In this document: piece after piece, positions 58,019 to 64,000 of the stretch
How the letters are laid out: each line of letters begins with the position of its first letter
Numbering within the stretch: the stretch's first letter is position 1
Assembly (NCBI GenBank): GCA_027922465.2
Contig: BQMF02000043.1
Location: forward strand, 124,001-188,000
From: Turritopsis dohrnii
Lineage: Eukaryota > Cnidaria > Hydrozoa > Anthoathecata > Oceaniidae
DNA: 64,000 nt
Reading direction: 5' to 3'
The notes under the pieces: model-generated
What the model was told of the DNA's origin: nothing
The model's database searches: none
The model's input: only the letters and a program-made list of their open reading frames with translations
Made by a program: the position numbers and the translations under genes

Positions 58019-58183
58019 CAGTGGCGGATCTAGAGGTATGTCGAAATTTGTGTAGGAGAGCATTAACATAATTTGTGAATTCAATTTATATTACCAATGG
58101 GATTATTTGAACGCTTTTGTTTTATGGTTAGATTGCTAACACTCTCCTACACAAATTTCGACATACCTCTAGATCCGCCACTG
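58019..58183. mobile_element. 165-bp MITE, CAGTGGCGGATC family, copy 2
   Basis: CAGTGGCGGATCTAGAGGTA and its inverted mate at 58164-58183, continuing for about 42 bp as an essentially perfect TIR (TGTCGAAATTTGTGTAGGAG). AGAAA flanks both sides (58014-58018 and 58184-58188), a possible short target duplication. Less diverged than the copy at 30193. Confidence 0.8.
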
Positions 58184-59538
58184 AGAAAGAAATAATTTGA
58201 AAGTAAAAAATCAGTGAACTGCTGAGTATTAACAGCAGGGTTCTTAGGGATTCACCAAGGTCTTTGACTAACTATGTTACTTCGTCTTAGAATACTTCCA
58301 AGCAACATTAAGCTAGATTTTAATGAAAAATATCCCTTTCTTTAAAACATTTTTATGAAACGTAAACACACGTGTAACTTCCCTACAATTTTTATTACTA
58401 TCAAGTAGTTCTCATTATTATGAATGCACCCGCAATAGACTGGGAATAAGCAGCACCATGGTTTGACAAGTTTTACAATATTAGGAATAGTTTAATGAGT
58501 GGCATAACCATGTGGCATAGTGTATTGGTGGCGGTATTTCAAAACTCACTTTGAATATGCAAACCAAATACATCTGAACTTAAAACAGCTGAAGATCTGC
58601 ACTGAACTTAGGCCTAAGTCGCACTGATGCTACTATGCATTTTAAAAAGTGTCATTAGGCTTAAAAAGTAATATCACAAAGTATATGCTACAAACAAAGG
58701 AAATGTGTGAACTGCAACCATGGATACGTATTTTATAAGATTTGTTAAAAAAATTATGTAAAAGAGCCAAACGAAAAAAAGCAACAAAATTAATCAAAAA
58801 CAAATTAAAGCGACAGAATCCCTAAAAGGTTTCATTGAATTAAAAAAAATTTATTGAGTGAAAGATTTCTTTTTAGCGCTCCCCTCCAATAAGCGCCCGG
58901 GTGCTTAAAAGAGGAAATACGGTTTATACCGTAAAAGATACGAAAAAACATTCTGCCTCCCACTTATAGTACCATGCGTTGAAACGGGAAATATACCAGC
59001 GTATAACAGTAACACGAATAGTTGGGTGATGATGACGATGATGATGATGAAGATAATTAGCAAAATCGAATACTGACATTCGCTAATCTCGTGAAACTAC
59101 TATGCCTCCTCCCTCCCTAACGTTCGCTGCGGGGGCAAAAACTTGCAGCTTAAACTAATGGAGAAGAGTTGCGTTAGCATGAAAAAAAACATATTTTATG
59201 GAAAGATGGCAGACAACAATAGGCTTGAATGTTAAGATAAACAATATTAGGCACAAGGCTCAAACTTTCTGTAAAAAATGGAGCGACTATTTTAATACTT
59301 ACTGACTAATAAGCAAACTAAAGAAGCTTTTCTTCACAGATAAGTTGCACTAATTTGCGCAAATTCGCTCAACGAATTTACATTATTGGTAAAAACTTTT
59401 TCGGCCAAAAACGACGAAGTGAGGTGACGAAAATTTGTACCGACGAAAAATTTAGACCGACGAAAAGCTGTGCCGACCACTACTTTTCCACGACGAAAAT
59501 TTTCAACCATTTCAAAAATTTCCTGGTTTATGTTTTTT
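58184..59538. other. Intergenic, with small repeat fragments
   Basis: Contains a CCGTATT-family end fragment at 58877-58922 (CCAATAAGCGCCCGGGTGC ... GGAAATACGG), a (GAT)n tract at 59028-59055, and a patch at 59401-59512 where CGACGAAAATTT and CCGACGAAAA words recur five times. No gene recognised. Confidence 0.5.
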
Positions 59539-59740
59539 TTAAAAATCTTTTATTAACGTAAAATCAGATGCCAACTGCCGTAAAAAACAGTTGAACACCT
59601 TTCCATCCATTCTTTCCTCCTTCTTCGCGTAAAATTCTACCAGGTTTTGTGTTAGAAAATGCATTAGCCTTTTCTGAACTTTTACGTGCATTGTTGGTTT
59701 GGGTGGATCAATTTGAGGATACTGGATGTCAAGACAGCCT
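59539..59740 (-). CDS. Hypothetical exon, unrecognised
   Basis: Minus-strand frame: CLDIQYPQIDPPKPTMHVKV, then QKRLMHFLTQNLVEFYAKKE, then ERMDGKVFNCFLRQLASDF, and a stop near 59539. It is preceded by an acceptor-like CTATGTCTAACCCATTAG (about 59741). The stop is followed closely by a short A run. The composition is that of a real helical protein, but I know no family for it. It could be a last exon, a transposon-encoded protein end or a retrocopy fragment. Confidence 0.35.
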
Positions 59741-59775
59741 AATGGGTTAGACATAGAGACAAATTCATGAAACAA

Positions 59776-60370
59776 ACGAAATCAAAGTTTTTTTCAAAAA
59801 TTTTTTTGCAATAGTTATATTCATACGTGTACTATTCAATGCCACCACCTGGAAACATCTTTGGCTATGTTAATATTCACTGATTCCATTACACCCAAAA
59901 TAAATGCGCCTTTACAGACTTACAAACCAAGCACTTTTCCATTTGTTTTGTAAGTAATGTCAAAAATCGATAGGTTCATTCTCATTTTCACTTGAAGACA
60001 TGACTCCAAGTGTCAAGCTTTCACTCTATTCCCACTTCATACGCTTGTTTATGTTTTGTTGTCATTCGAACAATCAAATGTGAGAATCGAATGTGAGAAA
60101 CATTCGAAAAACACTCCATCTTGCGTGTTTTTGCACTCAACGCAGTGGTGAAAGAAAACATTACACCCATCAAACAGAAATGATGAACAGAATTATTTCG
60201 ATGAACGGTTTGTTCGAGAACAAACTTCTTTAAACTCCAACAAACTCGATTTTTTCCTTTTTTTTCTATTTTGATCAAAAAAAGAATTATCTCAAATGCG
60301 TCGAAATTTTTCATAAAAATTTGAGTTTGATGGATTTTGATGGAAATTTTGACGCATTTGCGCCCGCCTT
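59776..60370. other. Intergenic, nothing recognised
   Basis: No supported gene or bounded element before LINE A copy 2. Confidence 0.5.
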
Positions 60371-60570
60371 AACAAAGAAGAAAAAATATTATTTGCTATC
60401 GGAGATTTTAACTTAAATTGTTTGAACTAAAATCAAGATAAAACTAAAATTTAGTTTTTAGCAGCATTTGGAAGACTTTCAAAAAGGATGAGTCAGTTTT
60501 TAAATTTTCAAAAAAATCCTTTTTCGTTCACGAGATATTGCTGTTTAAAGTTTTTGCTCAAAACTTGATC

Positions 60571-60805
60571 TCCATGGAAATGTGACATCACAACGTGCAC
60601 AAATAAATTGCTAACATACAAAACATATAAATAACTCAGGAAGTTATAACGATGCAGCGTTTAAATTAAGTGATTTGTTAGCTGCTGTCGTTTGTCATTA
60701 TACTTACAAAATTCTAGCAGTGCATCACTAAAAGTTTCTAAGCTATTTACATGTTTATATGTCAGCAATTTATTCTTGCACGTTGTGATGTCACATTTCC
60801 ATGGA
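60571..60805. mobile_element. Hairpin element inside LINE A copy 2
   Basis: TCCATGGAAATGTGACATCA... (60571-60599) is perfectly inverted at 60777-60805 (29 bp). Weaker inversion continues (AAATAAATTGCTAACATA against TATGTCAGCAATTTATT), for arms of about 90 bp. LINE sequence resumes directly at GTAACAAGTAC. Confidence 0.65.
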
Positions 60806-60940
60806 GTAACAAGTACAAATGCAACACTTATTATTGACAATATCTTAACCAACTGTTTTTATGAACAACCTCTTACGACAGGCATAATAAAATCAGATAT
60901 CTCAGACCATTTTCCAATATTTTTTTTTCTAAATAAACAT

Positions 60941-61180
60941 TTATTTATTATTTATTTACGAATATTTACCCAGGATAGCCTGTTAAGTTCCTTAAGGTAC
61001 TGTTATCAATGAAGGTCCTGCGAAGGAGGTCATAGAGTATTTAAAGCTCCTGTTTGGGCTACGGAAGCTGAGTGCTAAGCAGAGAGGAGTGATGCACACT
61101 GTTATAGTCGCTGGCATGACTCGGTCGGGGATTGAACGCGCGACCTCCCAAACAGGAAGAGAGCACTCTACCACAAGGTT
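60941..61180 (-). mobile_element. tRNA-derived SINE
   Basis: On the minus strand: an RNA polymerase III box A TGGTAGAGTGC (61172-61162), then box B GCGTTCAATCC (61139-61129) about 22 nt later, then a non-tRNA body (TCATGCCAGCGACTATAACA ... CCTTCGCAGGACCTTCATTG), and an A-rich tail AAATAAATAATAAATAA near 60941. The empty site is seen in LINE copy 1, where AAACAT is directly followed by ACTCGATCG. Confidence 0.8.
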
Positions 61181-62945
61181 ACTCGATCGGAAGAAAAACT
61201 CATAATCAAAAAGCGTATTTTTAATGCATCTTCCAAAATCCAATTCAAGGCTAACTTGCAGAAAATTGACTGGAACTTTCTTGAGCAATCTCATAATAGT
61301 AACGAAACATATGAAAGCTTTATAAAGATATTTACTGAACTTTATAATAAGTATTTTCTCCTTAAAGAGACTTCTTATAAACAGAAAGATTTAAAATCGC
61401 CCTGGATTATGAATGGTATAAAAAAATCTTCTAAGACAAAGCAAAAATTATATGTAAAATATCTTAGGAGTAAAACAGTATCTTCGGAAAGTGAATAAAA
61501 ATCCTATAAAAATCTCTTTGAAAAAATTAAAAAGAAAGCAAAAAGTATCTGTTATAAAAAATTGAACAGTACAAAAATTGAAAAGTAGAAAAATGACTCT
61601 AAAATGTCTTGGCAAATAATGACAGAAATAACCGGAAAATGTAAAACAACTCCAAAATCACTACCAAAAATGCTCAAAACTGACAGAGGAATGTTGTATG
61701 ACGAAACGGCAAAAGCTGAAGAATTTATTACTTTCTATGCCAATGTAGTTTCAATTTTAGACTAATTTCGAAGAATACCTGAACAGAAACGACTTAATAA
61801 TTAACGATGAAGAAGTTGCATTTCATGAGTTTAAAGTCGCATTTAATAACTTAAGTAAAAATAAAGCAGCTGGAATCGATGATATAACAATTAATGTAGT
61901 ACTAGACGTTCGCGATGAAATCAAATTACCCTTGTATAAGATATTTTAAAAATGCGTTAACGAAGGAATTTTTTCCAAATCAACTAAAAGTTGAAAAAGT
62001 ATCCAAAGCAGGTGACCCCTCAATTATGGGTAATTATAGACCAATATCTGTACTTCCAGTTTCTTCAAAGATTATAGAAAGAATATTACATAATCGAATC
62101 TATAATCACTTGATTTCAAAGAAATTGATTTTCCCCAAACAATTTGGATTTCAAGAAAACGTATCTACAGAACGTGCAATTCTTCAGCTAGTCAACGATA
62201 TCACTGAATCTTTCAATGATGGTAAATTTACGCTCAGGATATTCATTAATTTATCAAAAGCATTCGACACTGTTGATCACTAGATTTTACTTCGAAAACT
62301 CAAACACTATGGCATTAGGAGTAACACATACAATATTTTTGAAAATTATTTAACTAACCGAAAGCAACACGTGAGTTTTGGAAGGAGGGGTCTTTTCCAA
62401 ACCTGCGGGGTACCACAAGGCTCAATACTCGGTCCTCTCCTTTTTTTAATCTATGTGAACGATTTTGTGAACTGTTCATCAAAACTTAAATCAGTAATGT
62501 TTGCAGATGATATAAATTTATTTCTATCGAACCATGACATAAAAAACTTTTCAGTGAGATGAATGAAGAATTACAAAATTACGATAACTCAACTCAAACT
62601 CAACCCTTGTTTCATTTTCATACCTTTGCATCTAATCTTGTTTACTAGATCACACTATATCTTGTAAAATCTGAACATTACAAATTCTTGTCTACACGTG
62701 TAAGACCATGAAACATTGACTGTAGCTACTACATCGGTTTTCGACGATAAGATCATTATGATCTTCTACGAGTTTCCCGTGTTGTTTGGAAACACCTGGT
62801 CATAGTTTATAGTTATTTTTAGTCGATTGTACTTTTATTCATGTTGTCTATATGATTTCGTATTAACCGCACCTTATATAATGTATCGTTGTTATATAAA
62901 CTAGATGAACCATGTATGTATGTTTCTTATAATAGAAAATAAAGA

Positions 62946-63159
62946 AAATCATATCATATTTTTAGGTCTACACTGGATGACAATCTTTTATTACGGCATT
63001 TTCCATGGCTTTTCATATTAAGCAAAAAGCTCATTGCTTATGTCTTTAAGCTCAATTTACGATATTATAATCAAAGTTTAGAAGATAACCCTCAAAAGAT
63101 TTGAACAACTACGTCATTACCTAGCATAAAATGCAATAAAAATAAAAAAAAGATCTTAC
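62946..63159. other. Intron-like sequence
   Basis: Lies between the LINE and the donor of the acidic exon; no feature seen. Confidence 0.4.
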
Positions 63160-63501
63160 CAACAGCATCACTTTCATCTGATCCTTCTTCATCACTTTCA
63201 ACTGATCCTTCTTCATCACTTTCATCTGATCTGTCTTTATCACTTTCATCTGATCCTTCTTTACCACTTTCATCTGATCCTTCTTCGTCACTTTGATCGG
63301 GTCCTTCATGAAACATCAGAAGACGTTCACAAGAAGGATTAGCACTTTCTTCAGTATTTTGTCTGCATTCTACGCTTAAGGACGTTTCTATTTCTAATAA
63401 TGCTTCATTTCCATGATGATCATACTTTTTTGTTTTTACAACTTCCAACTCTAAGACAGACAAATTTTTATTAAAAATCAAACTCCTCCCACATGGAAGG
63501 T
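63160..63501 (-). CDS. 342-nt acidic exon with SDESDEEG repeats
   Basis: Minus strand: the acceptor ACAATGTTGCCTAG, then 342 nt (114 codons) open in phase 1, then the donor GTAAGATC. The reading starts (D)LPCGRSLIFNKNLSVLEL, continues EALLEIETSLSVECRQNTEE and CERLLMFHEGPDQ, and ends in five acidic 8-residue repeats of the GSDESDEE type. There is no ATG, so it is internal. Phase 1 at both ends is the same as in the microexons at 29.3-39.3 kb, and the acidic Ser/Asp/Glu content is similar. They may belong to one gene, although 24 kb of transposons and an ankyrin exon lie between them; a separate paralogue is equally possible. Function unknown. Confidence 0.5.
63165..63300. repeat. 24-bp coding minisatellite
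   Basis: Five to six units of CTTTCATCTGATCCTTCTTC, period 24 bp, in frame with the acidic exon, encoding GSDESDEE-type octapeptides. Confidence 0.75.
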
Positions 63502-64000
63502 CTAGGCAACATTGTCACCAAGTGCGAAACAAAACTAATATGCCAGTATAGAGAATCATTGGAGCTCATTGCTTCATAATTAGAACACACTATATCTATA
63601 TCTTTTTTGTAATGGGCATTTTCAGGGCCAATGCCAAAGCACTTAAAACGTACATCAAGTTTGAAGGGAAAAACTGTTAAAATCTTTCCAAGGGCTATGG
63701 ATCATTTCTCATGGAATCATCTCTCATAGAAGAAGAGATTGGATTAAAACCTTTGGAGTTCTAAGGCCTCTTATCATTCTTGAATTGAGCAGTACTTCTT
63801 ATCGATCTCCAATAATGAATGGATGTGTTACAGATGATGGGTTATAGTTGAGTATTTACAAGACCATGCATATCCAAAGAAGAACATCTGAACAAAACCA
63901 CATAAGCAAAAGCGGTTCCTGATTTTGTTATTCTTCTCAAAAAGTCGTTTGTTTGGCATTAAATTTGCATTGTGTAACAAAATAATCCTTCAAGGAGACT
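63502..64000. other. Right edge, nothing recognised
   Basis: No supported exon on either strand; probably the intron upstream of the acidic exon. Confidence 0.4.

Larger units (their letters stand above)
60371..62945 (+). pseudogene. CR1/L2-like LINE A, copy 2, rearranged
   Basis: Same element as 20815-23731, with about 99% identity by eye over 61240-62370. Retained: FAIGDFNLNCLN (60400), ATLIIDNILTNCFYEQ and SDISDHFPIF (60820-60930), the linker (61256-61498), the RT up to MFADDINLFLS (62525), and the 3' UTR to AATAGAAAATAAAG. Three disruptions are private to this copy: a hairpin-bearing block replacing part of the endonuclease (60445-60805), a SINE (60941-61180), and a deletion of about 770 bp after the FADD motif (junction near 62575). 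It shares with copy 1 the four stop codons and the FINLSKAFD change. Dead. Confidence 0.9.

Noticed and set aside
60571..60805. A microRNA precursor
   Set aside because: The hairpin arms are too long (about 90 bp), and it interrupts a LINE, which fits a small inverted-repeat transposon better.
61120..61180. A tRNA gene
   Set aside because: Only boxes A and B are tRNA-like; there is no acceptor stem, and a SINE body with an A-rich tail follows.

Overview
This is an AT-rich eukaryotic (metazoan) window, dense in nested transposons, with only a few real gene pieces. The hosts I would favour are cnidarian, perhaps hydrozoan: a DZIP3-like HEPN protein, CR1/L2-like LINEs, PIF/Harbinger, Helitrons and very many small MITEs fit that group. 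This is an inference from content, not a proven assignment. I see no prokaryotic operons, rRNA, tRNA gene or CRISPR array.

Gene pieces. (1) 1-1376 (-): the start of a protein that runs off the left edge, with a Cys-rich patch and a HEPN RX4H motif. (2) 29.3-39.3 kb (-): a series of very small exons (30, 27, 24 and 18 nt). Each lies between splice-like sites, is a multiple of 3 long, and is in the same phase (1-1). A 342-nt acidic exon at 63160-63501 (-) has the same phase. Together they suggest one gene built from cassette microexons. (3) 52180-54089 (-): a long ankyrin-repeat exon of about 19 nearly identical 33-residue repeats, with no credible ATG and a good splice acceptor. (4) Smaller exon-like pieces at 19.5-19.9 kb, 29.0-29.3 kb (+) and 59.5-59.8 kb (-).

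Transposon layout. 4.3-19.4 kb holds MITEs and nested inverted-repeat elements, including a Harbinger transposase fragment and a mariner-like MITE inside a larger hairpin element. 20.3-25.3 kb is a minus-strand head-to-tail array of Helitrons, one split by a LINE. It meets a plus-strand array of four tandem Helitrons (25.3-28.8 kb) head to head. 35.8-39.0 kb is a 3.15-kb TIR element that landed on a splice donor of the microexon gene. 39.8-43.0 kb is a minus-strand LINE split by a Helitron at base precision. 43.2-50.5 kb holds two abutting minus-strand Helitrons, the second carrying a decayed Rep/Pif1 helicase. 54.8-55.3 kb is the tail of another LINE. 60.4-62.9 kb is a second, almost identical copy of the first LINE, broken by a hairpin element, a tRNA-derived SINE and a deletion.

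The most novel signal is the microexon gene: tandem duplication of an intron/30-nt exon/24-nt exon unit, all phase 1, giving short interchangeable acidic peptides. Every coding call here rests on reading the sequence alone; expression and homology were not tested.
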